From positions 1 to 64,000 of the forward strand of contig NZ_MUBK01000006.1 in the NCBI RefSeq assembly GCF_002127545.1: a stretch of DNA of 64,000 nt, given 5' to 3'. The notes beneath the pieces were generated by a model. That model was given only the letters and a program-made list of their open reading frames with translations. It made no database searches and was not told where the DNA came from. Each line of letters starts with the position of its first letter. Positions within the stretch are counted from its first letter, which is position 1. The translations under genes and the position numbers were made by a program. The DNA is from Xenorhabdus beddingii (GTDB lineage: Bacteria > Pseudomonadota > Gammaproteobacteria > Enterobacterales > Enterobacteriaceae). Below, in pieces: positions 48,154 through 60,953 of the stretch.

Positions 48154-49434
48154 TTGTTTGATCGTTATGAAGGCGGAGAACTGGCCGTTCTGGTGCATGT
48201 TTTCTTCTCACAGGAAAAAGATACGGAAAATCTCAGTGAGTTTGAGTCATTGGTCAGTTCCGCGGGTGTTTCTCCTGTGCAAATTGTAACGGGAAGCCGA
48301 AAGGCGCCTCATTCGAAATATTTTGTCGGAGAGGGCAAGGCAGAGGAAATTGCCGAAGCAGTTAAAAACAGTGGCGCAGATGTGGTTTTGTTTAACCATA
48401 CACTCAGCCCTGCCCAGGAGCGTAATCTTGAACGCTTGTGCCAATGCCGTGTTGTTGATCGCACGGGGGTGATCCTGGATATTTTTGCTCAACGAGCAAG
48501 AACGCATGAAGGTAAGTTGCAAGTCGAACTGGCACAATTGCGCCACTTGTCTACCCGTCTGGTTCGGGGCTGGACTCACCTTGAACGCCAAAAAGGGGGG
48601 ATCGGTCTGCGTGGTCCCGGAGAAACCCAGTTGGAAAGTGACCGCCGCATGTTGCGTGACAAAATCAAACAGATTTTGGGACGCCTCAGCAAGGTTGAAA
48701 AACAGCGTGAACAAGGGCGTCAGGCACGCAGTAAGGCAGATATTCCCACCGTCTCCCTTGTCGGTTATACCAATGCAGGGAAATCAAGTTTATTCAATAG
48801 GATCACCTTGGCTGAGGTTTATGCGGCTGATCAGCTTTTTGCCACCCTGGACCCGACGTTGCGCCGAATCGACGTCAATGATGTTGGTGCCGTGGTTTTA
48901 GCGGATACAGTGGGTTTTATCCGTCACTTACCCCATGATCTGGTTGCCGCATTCAAGGCGACTTTGCAGGAGACCCGGCAGGCAAAGCTGTTGCTGCATG
49001 TCGTTGATGCGGCTGACTGCCGCCTTGATGAAAACATCATCGCGGTTAATAGCGTCCTTGAAGAGATTGAATCCAATGAGATCCCTTCGCTACTGGTGAT
49101 GAATAAAATCGATATGCTGGAAGATTTTGTTCCACGCATCGACCGCGATGAGGAAAACCGTCCTGTCAGAGTATGGTTATCGGCTCAGACGGGTGAAGGC
49201 ATTCCGCTGTTATTGCAAGCGTTGACTGAACGCCTTTCAGGTGAAATCGCACACTATGAATTGCATCTTCCACCAGAAGCGGGGCGTCTGCGCAGCCGTT
49301 TCTATCAGCTTCAGGCCATTGAGCGTGAATGGATGGAAGAAAACGGTCAAGTGGGTATTGAAGTTCGGATGTCGATGGTGGATTGGCGCCGCCTGTGTAA
49401 ACAAGAACCAAATTTACCTGACTATGTTGTCTGA
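48154..49434 (+). CDS. hflX: Ribosome-associated GTPase HflX
   Basis: The 426-residue protein has an N-terminal HflX domain ([28 protein letters not shown]) and a G domain: G1 [13 protein letters not shown]3 [11 protein letters not shown]4 NKIDML. The start is a TTG (48154) with AGGGG eight bases upstream; the E. coli homologue begins at the same residue with ATG (FDRY). It splits stalled or stressed ribosomes. Confidence 0.96.
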   Translation: MFDRYEGGELAVLVHVFFSQEKDTENLSEFESLVSSAGVSPVQIVTGSRKAPHSKYFVGEGKAEEIAEAVKNSGADVVLFNHTLSPAQERNLERLCQCRVVDRTGVILDIFAQRARTHEGKLQVELAQLRHLSTRLVRGWTHLERQKGGIGLRGPGETQLESDRRMLRDKIKQILGRLSKVEKQREQGRQARSKADIPTVSLVGYTNAGKSSLFNRITLAEVYAADQLFATLDPTLRRIDVNDVGAVVLADTVGFIRHLPHDLVAAFKATLQETRQAKLLLHVVDAADCRLDENIIAVNSVLEEIESNEIPSLLVMNKIDMLEDFVPRIDRDEENRPVRVWLSAQTGEGIPLLLQALTERLSGEIAHYELHLPPEAGRLRSRFYQLQAIEREWMEENGQVGIEVRMSMVDWRRLCKQEPNLPDYVV

Positions 49435-49764
49435 TTGATTGGCGCAGGGCGACAAACAAGGTATCATTTTATCCGCCATTTCAAGGTGCTTGTGATCATG
49501 GAAAAGTGTAGTGGAATGGCGGTGATGAAATGACTGTGCCAAAATTGCAGTGGTTGAATTGCACTGTCAAGTGGTTGAATCGCATTGTCAACAGTATCAC
49601 CCAATAATATTGGTTGCTTACAAAAACGACGAAATTCGTTGTTTCTGCCCATGGAGGCCGCTGTCAGGAACGGTCACGGCCTGTGAAATGGGAAGCCTCA
49701 CCCGTCAGGGTGGAGAGCAGTCACCTCTGAAAAACCAGTAAAAACTAAAAAGTGGAGCTAAAAC
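49435..49764. other. Gap between hflX and hflK
   Basis: About 330 bases without a convincing gene. Near 49545-49590 a short imperfect direct repeat occurs (GTGGTTGAAT followed by GCACTGTCAA or GCATTGTCAA). In E. coli this gap is short. Confidence 0.5.
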
Positions 49765-51012
49765 ATGGCGTGGAATCAGCCCGGTAATAACGGACAGGAC
49801 CGCGACCCGTGGGGAAGCAGCAATAATAATGGCGGCAACTCCGGCGGCAACAATAAAGGTGGTCGAAACCGTGGGGCAACTGATCTCGACGATCTGTTCC
49901 GTAAACTGAGTGAAAAACTCGGTGGTCTTGGTGGGAACAAAGGTAAAAATGGTTCTGAGCAGGGGGCTAAATTTGGCGGGCGCCTTATTGGTCTTGCCGT
50001 TGCTGCTGCAGTTGCTGTCTGGGTTGTAAGTGGTTTCTATACGATTAAAGAAGCAGAACGTGGTGTGGTGACTCGCTTGGGTAAATTCAGCCACGTTGTT
50101 CAGCCAGGCTTGAACTGGAAAATGACGTTTATCGATAAAGTGCGTCCCGTCAATGTCGAAACGGTTCGTGAACTGGCGACAACGGGTGTCATGCTGACAT
50201 CGGATGAAAACGTTGTGCGTGCTGAGATGAACGTCCAGTACCGTGTCACAGACCCCGCCGCCTATCTTTTCAGTGTCACCACACCTGACAACAGTCTGGG
50301 TCAGGCAACAGACAGTGCTGTGCGTGGAGTGGTTGGCAAATTCACAATGGAAAAAATTCTGACAGCAGATCGTACCATTGTGCGTAATGATACTCAGAAA
50401 GTACTGGAAGAAACCATTCGTCCGTACAACATGGGGATCACGCTGTTGGACGTTAACTTCCAGACTGCGCGTCCACCAGAAGAGGTGAAAGCCGCATTCG
50501 ATGATGTTATCGCCGCTCGCGAAGAAGAGCAAAAAACCATTCGTGAAGCAGAGGCTTACAAAAACTCAGTTCTGCCAATCGCCAGTGGTGCTGCCCAGCG
50601 AATCATTGAAGACGCTAAAGCCTATAAAGTGAGTGTGGTATTGAATGCACAGGGTGAAGTGGCAAGTTTTGCCAAAATTTTGCCTGAGTATAAAGCTGCG
50701 CCAGAAATTACCCGTGAGCGCCTTTATATTGAAACCATGGAGCGTGTTCTGAGCCATACCCGTAAAGTCATTGCCAACGAAAAGAGCAACAACATGCTGG
50801 TACTGCCGTTGGATCAGGTTCTGGGGAATAGATCTGAAGCGCCAAAGCGCCATCAGGATATCAAGGTAACACCAGAACAGAGTAATGCGAAACAACCTAC
50901 ACCGACACAAGGGCACTCAAGTTCCGGTTATGACAATTCTAACTATGGCAATTCAGGCTATGATAACTCAAACAGCCTGCGTGGTGAGACGCCAAGACAA
51001 GGGAGACCATAA
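49765..51012 (+). CDS. hflK: HflK, FtsH-modulating SPFH/band-7 protein
   Basis: The 415 residues begin with a Gly/Asn-rich cytosolic tail, a membrane helix (LIGLAVAAAVAVWVVSGFY), then the SPFH domain (IKEAERGVVTRLGKF...VQPGLNWK). The C-terminal tail is rich in Ser, Tyr, Asn and Gly. It forms a cage with HflC around FtsH in the inner membrane. Confidence 0.97.
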   Translation: MAWNQPGNNGQDRDPWGSSNNNGGNSGGNNKGGRNRGATDLDDLFRKLSEKLGGLGGNKGKNGSEQGAKFGGRLIGLAVAAAVAVWVVSGFYTIKEAERGVVTRLGKFSHVVQPGLNWKMTFIDKVRPVNVETVRELATTGVMLTSDENVVRAEMNVQYRVTDPAAYLFSVTTPDNSLGQATDSAVRGVVGKFTMEKILTADRTIVRNDTQKVLEETIRPYNMGITLLDVNFQTARPPEEVKAAFDDVIAAREEEQKTIREAEAYKNSVLPIASGAAQRIIEDAKAYKVSVVLNAQGEVASFAKILPEYKAAPEITRERLYIETMERVLSHTRKVIANEKSNNMLVLPLDQVLGNRSEAPKRHQDIKVTPEQSNAKQPTPTQGHSSSGYDNSNYGNSGYDNSNSLRGETPRQGRP

Positions 51013-51014
51013 TC

Positions 51015-52016
51015 ATGCGTAAGTCGTTCGTCTTTGCTATTGCCGCCATATTGGTTGTGCTGTATTCGTCGGTATTCATCGTCAATGAAGGTCAGCGTGG
51101 CATTGTGCTGCGTTTTGGCAAGGTTATGCGTGACGCTGAAAATAAACCTATGGTTTATCAGCCTGGTCCGCATTTCAAAATTCCATTTGTTGAAACGGTT
51201 AAAATGCTTGATGCCCGTATCCAGACAATGGATATCAAAGCTGACCGTTTCCTGACCAGTGAAAATAAGGACCTGATTGTTGATTCTTATCTGAAATGGC
51301 GCATTAAAGATTTCAGCCGCTATTATCTGGCAACCGGTAATGGAGAAATTCATCAGGCCGAGCTGCTGTTGAAACGTAAATTCAGTGACCGTTTGCGTTC
51401 TGAAATTGGTCGTTTGGACGTGCGTGGCATTGTGACAGATTCCCGTGGCCGTTTGACGACAGATGTGCGTGATGCGTTGAACCTGGGAACCAATGAGGAT
51501 GATTCAGCCGCAGACGACGCGATTGCTTCGGCTGCGGTTCGTGTGGAGAAGGAAACGAAAGGCAAGCAACCTGCCCTGAACCAGAACAGTATGGCTGCAC
51601 TGGGGATTGAAGTTGTAGACGTTCGTATCAAGCAAATTAACCTGCCGGATGAAGTCTCAGGTGCAATTTATCAGCGTATGCGTGCAGAACGTGAAGCTGT
51701 GGCGCGTCGCCATCGTTCACAAGGTCAGGAAGAAGCTGAGAAAGTCCGTGCAACCGCAGATAAGATGGCGACTGAAATCAAGGCCGAAGCGAAGCGACAG
51801 GCACTGGTTTTACGTGGTGAAGGTGATGCGGAAGCAGCTAAGTTGTTTGCTGATTCATTCAGCAAAGATCCTGAATTCTACGCATTCATCCGTAGCTTGC
51901 GAGCTTACGAAAATAGCTTCCAAAATGATGGCAACATCATGGTACTCAGCCCAGATAACGATTTCTTCCGTTATATGAAAGAGCCACGTAAGCAGGGTCA
52001 TAATGCGAATGATTAA
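51015..52016 (+). CDS. hflC: HflC, FtsH-modulating SPFH/band-7 protein
   Basis: 333 residues. A membrane anchor (FVFAIAAILVVLYSSVFIV) is followed by NEGQRGIVLRFGKV of the SPFH domain, and a coiled-coil region around RAEREAVARRHRSQGQEEAE. It starts two bases after hflK. The partner of HflK. Confidence 0.97.
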   Translation: MRKSFVFAIAAILVVLYSSVFIVNEGQRGIVLRFGKVMRDAENKPMVYQPGPHFKIPFVETVKMLDARIQTMDIKADRFLTSENKDLIVDSYLKWRIKDFSRYYLATGNGEIHQAELLLKRKFSDRLRSEIGRLDVRGIVTDSRGRLTTDVRDALNLGTNEDDSAADDAIASAAVRVEKETKGKQPALNQNSMAALGIEVVDVRIKQINLPDEVSGAIYQRMRAEREAVARRHRSQGQEEAEKVRATADKMATEIKAEAKRQALVLRGEGDAEAAKLFADSFSKDPEFYAFIRSLRAYENSFQNDGNIMVLSPDNDFFRYMKEPRKQGHNAND

Positions 52017-52229
52017 GTGATATTGGCAGCCAAACCGCTTTCAATCACTTCAATCGGCAAAAATAAACCTACCGCGGCCAGCAAGTCTGGCCGCTCTCTA
52101 TACCTCCTTTTCATTACTAATGCTGACTTTCCCGCCCATTTATATGACGAAACGAAATAACAGAAGTAACAAAAAATACTGAAAGGTGCTAAATGAGATG
52201 GTAGAATCCATTTTTAAGCAACCGAGTGA

Positions 52230-53537
<1,308 letters not shown>

Positions 53538-53571
53538 TTGATAAGTAATAATTTAATCTTTTAAGTACACC

Positions 53572-53594
53572 TAACCGGGCTTAATGCCCGGTTA
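53572..53594 (+). terminator. Hairpin after purA
   Basis: TAACCGGGC and GCCCGGTTA pair perfectly around a five-base loop; only a pyrimidine-rich tail follows. Confidence 0.6.
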
Positions 53595-53654
53595 AGATCC
53601 CTCTCTTTTGATTAGTATTTTCTCTGACATGCCCCGTTGCAGGGGGGCTTGTGA

Positions 53655-53957
53655 CTAAACGTTAAAACCGTAGTGAGTGCCATCAGATAGCTCGATATCA
53701 AGACGCAGTTTGCCGCCAGAAGCCTCAACGTAACGTTTGAGGGAAGATAGCTTCAGGTCTCGGCCAGGTTTTTCCATGTCAGAAACTGTAGGCTGCTTGA
53801 TACCGAGAGCGGTAGCAATGTCGCTCTGGGTCATGTTTACCCGCTCGCGAAGCTCTGCCAGGTGGATATTGAGTAACATCTCTGTTGCCGCTGCCTCTGC
53901 TTTGGCAATCACTTCGGGCTTCTCATTCGCCAGCATTTGCTCAAGAGTTCTTGCCAT
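53655..53957 (-). CDS. HigA-like antitoxin (XRE-family helix-turn-helix)
   Basis: A 100-residue protein with a Cro/C1 HTH: RERVNMTQSDIATALGIKQP then TVSDMEKPGRDLKLSSLKRY. The C-terminal segment GGKLRLDIELSDG resembles HigA-type antitoxins. It begins five bases after the toxin gene, the toxin-first order typical of higBA. It should neutralise the toxin and repress the operon. Confidence 0.88.
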   Translation of the reverse strand: MARTLEQMLANEKPEVIAKAEAAATEMLLNIHLAELRERVNMTQSDIATALGIKQPTVSDMEKPGRDLKLSSLKRYVEASGGKLRLDIELSDGTHYGFNV

Positions 53958-53962
53958 AATAC

Positions 53963-54313
53963 CTACTCCTTCTTTAGTTTTTCTAGATGTGCCGTGAATT
54001 CATGATCAGCTATCGGGATCATCACTTCATAAAATCGTTTCTCATTTCCAGTTTTGTTACCGGCGCAAAGAAGAATTCCTTTTCGCTTGGGATCGAATGC
54101 AAAGAATGCTCGGATTGGATCCCCTTTGCTTTGTACGCGCAATTCTTTCATGTTGCTGTGAGATGAACCATATACAGAGTCTGCGTACGGTCTGGACAAC
54201 ATAGGGCCTTTTTCACGAAGCACCATCATTGAAGCCAAGACATTGGCTCTATCGGTATCGTCCAGAACATCAAACCACTCATCAAAAGTATCCGTCGTTT
54301 CGATAGCCCACAT
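53963..54313 (-). CDS. HigB/RelE-superfamily toxin (gp49-like)
   Basis: A 116-residue protein reading DTFDEWFDVLDDTDRANVLA, then ADSVYGSSHSNMKELRVQ, then IRAFFAFDPKRKGILLCAGN and KRFYEVMIPIAD. This is the phage gp49/HigB pattern of ribosome-dependent mRNA interferases, including the ELR and AFD segments. The pair lies between purA and nsrR, which are nearly adjacent in E. coli. Confidence 0.88.
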   Translation of the reverse strand: MWAIETTDTFDEWFDVLDDTDRANVLASMMVLREKGPMLSRPYADSVYGSSHSNMKELRVQSKGDPIRAFFAFDPKRKGILLCAGNKTGNEKRFYEVMIPIADHEFTAHLEKLKKE

Positions 54314-54330
54314 GACTACTCCTTACTGAG

Positions 54331-54381
54331 TATAGATTAAACACTATATAGATCAAATGCTATATAGATAAAAATCTATAG
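54331..54381 (-). promoter_or_regulatory. Repeated CTATATAGAT sites before the toxin-antitoxin pair
   Basis: CTATATAGAT occurs at 54344-54353 and 54360-54369 (period 16), flanked by TATAGATT at 54331-54338 and the inverse ATCTATAG at 54374-54381. This is probably the promoter/operator bound by the antitoxin. Confidence 0.6.
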
Positions 54382-54634
54382 TCAAGAAAATCGGTGTCCT
54401 AAAATGAGGCTATCAACTTCCATATGTAAAATTCCATCTGTAAAAGTCGTGGATTCGGTTTTGTCGCTGTGCTGCGGGTCGGTGATTCCGTGGGAAACAT
54501 CGCCACAAACAAACGGCTCGTTTTGCTTAATTTTTAAAATACCCACATAATGATAAACAACTAACGAAAACCAACAAACAGACATTTTTTGGTTCCAAAT
54601 AACCCCCATTATATTCAGTCTCTCAGAGGTGAGT

Positions 54635-55054
54635 GTGCAGTTAACCAGTTTTACCGATTATGGATTACGTGCCCTGATTTATATGGCGTCTTTACCGGAA
54701 GGCAAAATGACGAGCATTACAGAGGTCACTGACGTTTATGGTGTATCCCGTAACCATATGGTAAAGATCATCAATCAACTTAGTCACTTAGGATTGGTGA
54801 ATGCTGTCAGGGGAAAAAATGGTGGTATTAGTCTGGGTAAACCTGCCAGCGAGATCAGAATTGGCGATGTGGTTCGTTCATTGGAACCACTGTCATTGGT
54901 TAACTGTAGTGCCTGTCAAATAACGCCAGCATGTCGTTTGAAATCAGTCTTGAATCAAGCGGTAGAAAACTTTTTGGAAGAGTTGGATAAACATACTTTG
55001 GCCGATATGGTTAAAGACAATCGTCCCCTTTATCAATTGCTTTTGACTCAGTGA
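54635..55054 (+). CDS. nsrR: NsrR, Rrf2-family nitric-oxide-sensing repressor
   Basis: 139 residues from a GTG at 54635 (AGAGG five bases upstream; GTG at 54629 is also open). [35 protein letters not shown] and [12 protein letters not shown] form the winged helix. The iron-sulfur loop is [11 protein letters not shown], so the cysteines are spaced C-X2-C-X5-C. E. coli NsrR has C-X4-C-X5-C; two residues are missing here. It should control NO detoxification genes. Confidence 0.94.
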   Translation: MQLTSFTDYGLRALIYMASLPEGKMTSITEVTDVYGVSRNHMVKIINQLSHLGLVNAVRGKNGGISLGKPASEIRIGDVVRSLEPLSLVNCSACQITPACRLKSVLNQAVENFLEELDKHTLADMVKDNRPLYQLLLTQ

Positions 55055-55098
55055 AGCGAGGGGATAAACAGCTTGCTGATGACAACAGAGGAATGAAG

Positions 55099-57684
55099 AT
55101 GTCAAAAGATCCTTTTCAGGAACGAGAGGCTGAAAAATACGAATCTCCTATCCCAAGCCGTGAATACATCTTGGATATCATTTCTAAACACACCACCCCG
55201 GTAAGCCGTCAGGAATTAGCACGAGAACTTCAGTTAACCAGTGCGGAAGCACAGGAAGCATTGCGCCGCCGTTTGCGGGCAATGGAACGCGATGGGCAGT
55301 TGGTTTTTACCCGCCGTCAATGTTATGCATTGCCAGAGCGACTGGATTTGTTGAAAGGCACGGTGACCGGACACCGTGATGGATATGGCTTCCTGCGGGT
55401 GGAAGGCCATAAGGACGATTTTTATCTGTCTGCCGAGCAGATGAAAATGGCGATCCACGGTGATGTTGTACTGGCGCAGCCTTTGCAGCCAGACAGAAAA
55501 GGCCGGATTGAAGTCCGCATTGTGCGGGTGCTGGAGCCAAAGAACAGTCAGATCGTCGGTCGGTATTTTATGGACGCAGGCATGGGTTTTGTCGTCCCTG
55601 ATGATAGCCGTTTGTGTTTCGATATCTTGATCCCCAAAGAAGAAGTTTGCGGGGCAAGAATGGGGAGCGTCGTGGTGGTTGAATTGACCAGTCGCCCGAC
55701 CCGCCGAACCAAAGCCATCGGTAAAATTGTTGAAGTGCTGGGTGAAAACATGGGAACGAACATGGCGGTTGATATTGCGCTGCGTACCCATGAAATCCCG
55801 CATAGCTGGCCACCCATGGTAGAAAAACAGGTGGCAGATCTGGATGAAAATGTGCCGGAATCGGCCAAGCAGGGGCGTGTTGATTTGCGTGAATTGCCGT
55901 TGGTGACGATCGATGGCGAAGATGCCCGTGATTTTGATGATGCCGTGTATTGCGAAAGAAAACGCGGGGGTGGCTGGCGGTTATGGGTTGCGATTGCTGA
56001 TGTCAGTTACTACGTTCGCCCACAAACGCCGTTGGATACAGAAGCACGCAGCCGTGGTAATTCGGTCTATTTCCCTTCTCAGGTTGTACCGATGCTGCCA
56101 GAGGTACTGTCGAATGGTTTGTGCTCCCTCAATCCAGAAGTAGACCGCCTGTGTATGGTGTGTGAAATGACGGTTTCTGCTCAAGGCAAGCTCTCTTCCT
56201 ATAAGTTTTACGAAGCCGTGATGAATTCCCATGCGCGTTTGACGTATACGAAAGTTTGGAAAATCTTGCAGGGCGATCAGGAACTGCGTGATCACTACAA
56301 ACCGCTGGTGAAGCATATTGAGCATCTGCATGAAGTTTATCAGGCATTGGAGCTGGCGCGTGAAGAGCGTGGCGCCATTTCGTTTGAATCTGAAGAAGCC
56401 AAGTTTATCTTTAACGCAGAACGTCGCATTGAGCGGATTGAGCCAGTGGTGCGCAATGATGCCCATAAGCTGATTGAAGAGTGCATGATTCTGGCGAATA
56501 TCGCGGCAGCCCGCTTCGTTGAGAAACATCATGAACCTGCGTTATATCGTGTTCATGATCGGCCAAGAGAAGAGAGTATTCTGAACCTGCGTTCGGTTTT
56601 CAACGAGTTGGGACTGAGCTTATTGGGTGGCATGACACCAGAACCGAAAGATTATGCGCAGTTGATGAAGCTCGTCGCAGATCGACCGGATCGTGAGTTA
56701 TTGCAAACCATGCTGCTGCGCTCCATGAAACAGGCGATCTATGAGCCGGAAAACCGTGGGCACTTTGGTCTGGCGCTGCGTGCATATGCTCACTTTACTT
56801 CACCCATTCGCCGCTATCCCGATTTGGCCCTGCACCGGGCAATCAAATACTTATTGGCGCAGGAGAGTCAGGAAAGTGATGTTGCTGAACATCACTGGAC
56901 GCCAACAGGCGGCTGGCACAACGATATGGATCATATGTTGCAACTGGGTAGCCATTGTTCCATGACCGAACGCCGTGCTGACGAAGCGACAAGGGATGTA
57001 GCAGACTGGCTGAAATGTGATTTCATGCAAGATCAGGTCGGCAATGTTTTTACCGGGTTGATTACCAGCGTGACCGGCTTTGGCTTCTTTGTCCGCTTAA
57101 ATGATCTGTTCATTGATGGTTTGGTGCACGTTTCGACGCTGGATAATGATTATTACCGATATGATAATGTCGGCCAGCGTTTGATTGGTGAATCTTCCGG
57201 GCAGACTTATCGTCTGGGTGATGAAGTCGAGATCCGTGTGGAAGCGGTTCACATGGATGAGCGTAATATTGATTTCACTTTGCTTTCAACGACTCGTAAG
57301 GCGCGTCATCAAGGTAAGACCGCGCGTGATAAAGCGAAAAAAGGTAGGCCGGAGCGTAAAAATAACAGAAAAGGCCGTGATGATAAAAAATCAGCCAATT
57401 TTGAGCCAGACAACGCTTCCCGTAAAAAGAACCGTGCAGAAAAGCCTAAATCATCCAAGCAGAGAAATGCGACTAAGCAGAGAAATGCGACGCCAAGCAA
57501 TTCTGCACCCAGCAACGCTACACCAAGCGATGCTATACCAAGCGATGCTACACCAAGCAACGCTAAACAAAGTAAAAAGAAAAAACCGTCAGACAAAACC
57601 CAAAAAATTACGGCAAAGCTGAAAGCGAAACGTGCGAAAAAAGCGCAGGTCAATAGCCATCACACCGCCAGTAAAAACAGTTAA
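55099..57684 (+). CDS. rnr: Exoribonuclease R
   Basis: 861 residues from the ATG at 55099 (AGAGGA upstream). Order: N-terminal helix-turn-helix ([20 protein letters not shown]), two cold-shock domains ([17 protein letters not shown]), the RNB catalytic domain with [15 protein letters not shown] and the [20 protein letters not shown] segment, an S1 domain ([20 protein letters not shown]), and a long basic tail. The tail holds five 15-base repeats (57490-57564; unit x-P-S-N/D-A). Degrades structured RNA in stress and trans-translation. Confidence 0.97.
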   Translation: MSKDPFQEREAEKYESPIPSREYILDIISKHTTPVSRQELARELQLTSAEAQEALRRRLRAMERDGQLVFTRRQCYALPERLDLLKGTVTGHRDGYGFLRVEGHKDDFYLSAEQMKMAIHGDVVLAQPLQPDRKGRIEVRIVRVLEPKNSQIVGRYFMDAGMGFVVPDDSRLCFDILIPKEEVCGARMGSVVVVELTSRPTRRTKAIGKIVEVLGENMGTNMAVDIALRTHEIPHSWPPMVEKQVADLDENVPESAKQGRVDLRELPLVTIDGEDARDFDDAVYCERKRGGGWRLWVAIADVSYYVRPQTPLDTEARSRGNSVYFPSQVVPMLPEVLSNGLCSLNPEVDRLCMVCEMTVSAQGKLSSYKFYEAVMNSHARLTYTKVWKILQGDQELRDHYKPLVKHIEHLHEVYQALELAREERGAISFESEEAKFIFNAERRIERIEPVVRNDAHKLIEECMILANIAAARFVEKHHEPALYRVHDRPREESILNLRSVFNELGLSLLGGMTPEPKDYAQLMKLVADRPDRELLQTMLLRSMKQAIYEPENRGHFGLALRAYAHFTSPIRRYPDLALHRAIKYLLAQESQESDVAEHHWTPTGGWHNDMDHMLQLGSHCSMTERRADEATRDVADWLKCDFMQDQVGNVFTGLITSVTGFGFFVRLNDLFIDGLVHVSTLDNDYYRYDNVGQRLIGESSGQTYRLGDEVEIRVEAVHMDERNIDFTLLSTTRKARHQGKTARDKAKKGRPERKNNRKGRDDKKSANFEPDNASRKKNRAEKPKSSKQRNATKQRNATPSNSAPSNATPSDAIPSDATPSNAKQSKKKKPSDKTQKITAKLKAKRAKKAQVNSHHTASKNS

Positions 57685-57709
57685 TCAGTGAGTTAGGTAT
57701 TCGTCAGTC

Positions 57710-58447
57710 ATGAGTGAAATTATCTACGGTATTCATGCCGTTAAAGCCTTATTGGAACGTGATCCACAACGTTTCATGGAAGTTTATGTTTTGAAAGGGC
57801 GTGAAGATCGCCGTTTAACCCCATTGTTGCAGGAGTTGGAAAGTATCGGCATTGCCGTGCAACTTGCCAACCGCCAATGGTTGGATGCCCAGACCGAAAG
57901 CGCGGTACACCAAGGGATCATTGCACGGGTTAAACCAGGGCGTCAGTATCAGGAAAATGATTTGCCTGACTTGCTGTCCCAGTGGGATCGTCCATTCCTG
58001 CTGGTACTGGATGGTGTCACGGATCCACATAATCTGGGTGCGTGCCTGCGCACGGCGGATGCGGCGGGTGTTGATGCGGTTATCGTTCCGCGCGATCGTT
58101 CAGCACAACTGAATGCGACCGCTAAGAAAGTGGCCTGTGGCGCCGCAGAAAACGTTCCCCTGATCCGAGTCACTAACCTTGCCCGTACCTTGCGTTTGCT
58201 ACAGGAACACAATATCTGGGTTGCCGGAACAGCGGGTGAAGCCACTCATACGTTATATGAGAGCAAACTGACTGGCCCGATGGCTTTGGTCATGGGGGCG
58301 GAAGGGGAAGGTATGCGCCGACTGACGCGCGAACATTGCGATGAACTGATCAGTATTCCAATGGCAGGCTCCGTTTCTTCCCTGAATGTCTCAGTGGCGA
58401 CCGGGGTATGCCTGTTCGAAATCGTGCGTCAGAGAAACATCCGGTAA
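57710..58447 (+). CDS. rlmB: 23S rRNA (guanosine-2251-2'-O)-methyltransferase RlmB
   Basis: 245 residues of the SpoU/TrmH family: [17 protein letters not shown], motif 1 [19 protein letters not shown], motif 2 [14 protein letters not shown], and motif 3 [20 protein letters not shown], the knotted SAM-binding fold. It starts 25 bases after rnr, in the same operon as in E. coli. Confidence 0.97.
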   Translation: MSEIIYGIHAVKALLERDPQRFMEVYVLKGREDRRLTPLLQELESIGIAVQLANRQWLDAQTESAVHQGIIARVKPGRQYQENDLPDLLSQWDRPFLLVLDGVTDPHNLGACLRTADAAGVDAVIVPRDRSAQLNATAKKVACGAAENVPLIRVTNLARTLRLLQEHNIWVAGTAGEATHTLYESKLTGPMALVMGAEGEGMRRLTREHCDELISIPMAGSVSSLNVSVATGVCLFEIVRQRNIR

Positions 58448-58520
58448 TGCTTAAACCCTGTTATGGGGAAGCGTTCGGAAGACGAATAAACAGAATAAAC
58501 GCGTTTTCTTTACCCGCGCC

Positions 58521-58549
58521 TTGAGTTTTTTATATTGTACGGGTATAGT
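58521..58549 (+). promoter_or_regulatory. Sigma-70 promoter of the rpsF operon
   Basis: TTGAGT (58521-58526) and TATAGT (58544-58549) are separated by 17 bases. The roughly 90-base leader before rpsF is where other enterobacteria have an S6:S18-binding RNA; I did not fold it. Confidence 0.65.
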
Positions 58550-58646
58550 GACGCGTCGATTTTTCAGCCGTACTAAACACGTTCCTTGCCTCCATGGGCC
58601 ACGGCTGACCCTGACAGGAGGCTGAATAATCCGTAAGGAGCAACTC

Positions 58647-59045
58647 ATGCGTCATTACGAAATCGTTTTTATGGTCCATCCTGACCAAAGCGAACAGGTT
58701 CCGGGCATGATCGAGCGTTACAGTGCGACTGTCACTAACGCGCAAGGTCAGATTCACCGTCTGGAAGACTGGGGTCGTCGTCAACTGGCTTACCCAATCA
58801 ACAAACTGCACAAGGCTCACTACGTTCTGATGAACGTTGAAGCGCCACAAGAAGCGATTGATGAGCTGGAAACTAACTTCCGCTTCAACGACGCCGTTAT
58901 CCGCAGCATGGTTATGCGCGTTAAGCACGCAGTAACTGAAGCATCACCAATGGTTAAGGCTAAAGACGAACGTCGCGGCCGTGATCTGGTCTTGGAAGAA
59001 GACCTGGCTGATGATGCTGATGAAGCTGGGGATTCTGAAGAGTAA
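58647..59045 (+). CDS. rpsF: 30S ribosomal protein S6
   Basis: 132 residues starting [20 protein letters not shown], with [20 protein letters not shown] and the acidic tail [14 protein letters not shown]. That tail is the target of RimK glutamylation in relatives. GTAAGGAG precedes the ATG. First gene of the rpsF-priB-rpsR-rplI operon. Confidence 0.98.
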   Translation: MRHYEIVFMVHPDQSEQVPGMIERYSATVTNAQGQIHRLEDWGRRQLAYPINKLHKAHYVLMNVEAPQEAIDELETNFRFNDAVIRSMVMRVKHAVTEASPMVKAKDERRGRDLVLEEDLADDADEAGDSEE

Positions 59046-59050
59046 TTACC

Positions 59051-59600
<550 letters not shown>

Positions 59601-59638
59601 TAGGCTCAGTCCATTAACGACTTTGAGAGGATAAGGTA

Positions 59639-60091
59639 ATGCAAGTTATTCTGCTTGATAAAGTAGCGAACCTGGGTAGCCTGGGTGACCAAGTTAACGT
59701 TAAAGCGGGTTATGCCCGTAACTTCTTAGTACCACAGGGCAAAGCTGTTCCTGCAACTAAGAAAAACGTTGAATTCTTCGAAGCTCGCCGTGCTGAACTG
59801 GAAGCTAAGCTGTCTGACGTTCTGGCCGCAGCAGAAGCCCGTGCAGAGACAATCAATGCACTGGGTTCTGTCACCATCGCTTCTAAAGCGGGTGACGAAG
59901 GTAAACTGTTCGGTTCTATTGGTACTCGTGATATCGCTGATGCAATTACTGCGGCTGGCGTTGAAGTATCTAAGAGCGAAGTTCGCCTGTCTAACGGCGT
60001 TCTGCGTACTGTCGGTGAGCACGAAGTTCACTTCCAAGTACACAGCGATGTATTCGCGCAGTTGATCGTTAACATCGTTCCAGAAGCATAA
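59639..60091 (+). CDS. rplI: 50S ribosomal protein L9
   Basis: 150 residues: [40 protein letters not shown], a long connecting helix and the C-terminal domain ([19 protein letters not shown]). Last gene of the operon; the terminator follows. Confidence 0.98.
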   Translation: MQVILLDKVANLGSLGDQVNVKAGYARNFLVPQGKAVPATKKNVEFFEARRAELEAKLSDVLAAAEARAETINALGSVTIASKAGDEGKLFGSIGTRDIADAITAAGVEVSKSEVRLSNGVLRTVGEHEVHFQVHSDVFAQLIVNIVPEA

Positions 60092-60119
60092 TCCCTGATT
60101 AGCTGAAGAACCATGTGAC

Positions 60120-60148
60120 AAAAAACGCTGGCATTGCCAGCGTTTTTT
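60120..60148 (+). terminator. Terminator after rplI
   Basis: AAAAACGCTGGCA pairs perfectly with TGCCAGCGTTTTT and ends in a T-run. Confidence 0.95.
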
Positions 60149-60318
60149 GTATCTCAATAACAGACCTCGAAAATAATTTTCCTCAAAAATCAGGGCAGCA
60201 GATCAGCGATATCTCAATAATGGATATCCTGGATGATTATTGATTGCCTTCACGCGTTTACCCATCCGGGCAGTGCTGTTATGCTTGAGCCTTTACTCAT
60301 TTAATAACAGGTATTTTC

Positions 60319-60939
60319 ATGACAAAACCTTCTTTTGAGTCTATTGAAGCACGGGCAAGTTACGGTATTGGCTTGCAGGTTGGGCAACAATTACAGGAAT
60401 CTGGCTTGCAAGGTCTGGAACCCGAAGCGCTGTTGGCAGGGTTGTGTGACGCGCTGGAAAGCCGTTCTCCTGCTATTCCCGTAGAAGAGCTGCATCGTGC
60501 ACTGCGTGAAATACATGAGCGGGCTGATGGCGTTCGTCGCGAACATCAGCAAGCGATGGCAGAAGAAGGCAAAAAGTTCCTGATGGAAAATGTTCAGCGT
60601 GAAGGCGTAAGCAGCACGGAGTCCGGTTTACAGTTTTCTGTCCTGACGCAAGGTGAAGGTTCTATCCCAGCCCGTACTGATCGTGTTCGCGTGCACTATA
60701 CGGGTCGTTTAATCGATGGCACTGTCTTTGATAGTTCAGTAGAGCGTGGCACCCCCGCAGAATTCCCCGTCAGCGGTGTGATCCCCGGTTGGATTGAAGC
60801 GCTGACCCTGATGCCAGTGGGTTCTAAGTGGGAACTCTATATTCCTCACAACCTGGCTTATGGTGAACGTGGCGCAGGCGCGTCCATCCCGCCTTACAGC
60901 ACCCTGATTTTTGAAGTGGAATTATTGGAAATCCTGTAA
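60319..60939 (+). CDS. fklB: FKBP-type peptidyl-prolyl isomerase FklB (FKBP22)
   Basis: 206 residues: an N-terminal helical dimerisation part ([20 protein letters not shown]), then the FKBP domain with [40 protein letters not shown] and [20 protein letters not shown]. Cytoplasmic folding catalyst; own promoter and terminator. Confidence 0.96.
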   Translation: MTKPSFESIEARASYGIGLQVGQQLQESGLQGLEPEALLAGLCDALESRSPAIPVEELHRALREIHERADGVRREHQQAMAEEGKKFLMENVQREGVSSTESGLQFSVLTQGEGSIPARTDRVRVHYTGRLIDGTVFDSSVERGTPAEFPVSGVIPGWIEALTLMPVGSKWELYIPHNLAYGERGAGASIPPYSTLIFEVELLEIL

Positions 60940-60953
60940 TTTTCCACTGGATT

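Noticed and set aside
49705-50532. Long minus-strand frame opposite hflK
   Set aside because: Shadow of hflK codons; Phe/Thr/Cys-rich without domains.
54382-54609. 75-residue minus-strand frame between the toxin operator and nsrR
   Set aside because: No recognisable family, low-quality composition and it overlaps the nsrR promoter region; probably chance.
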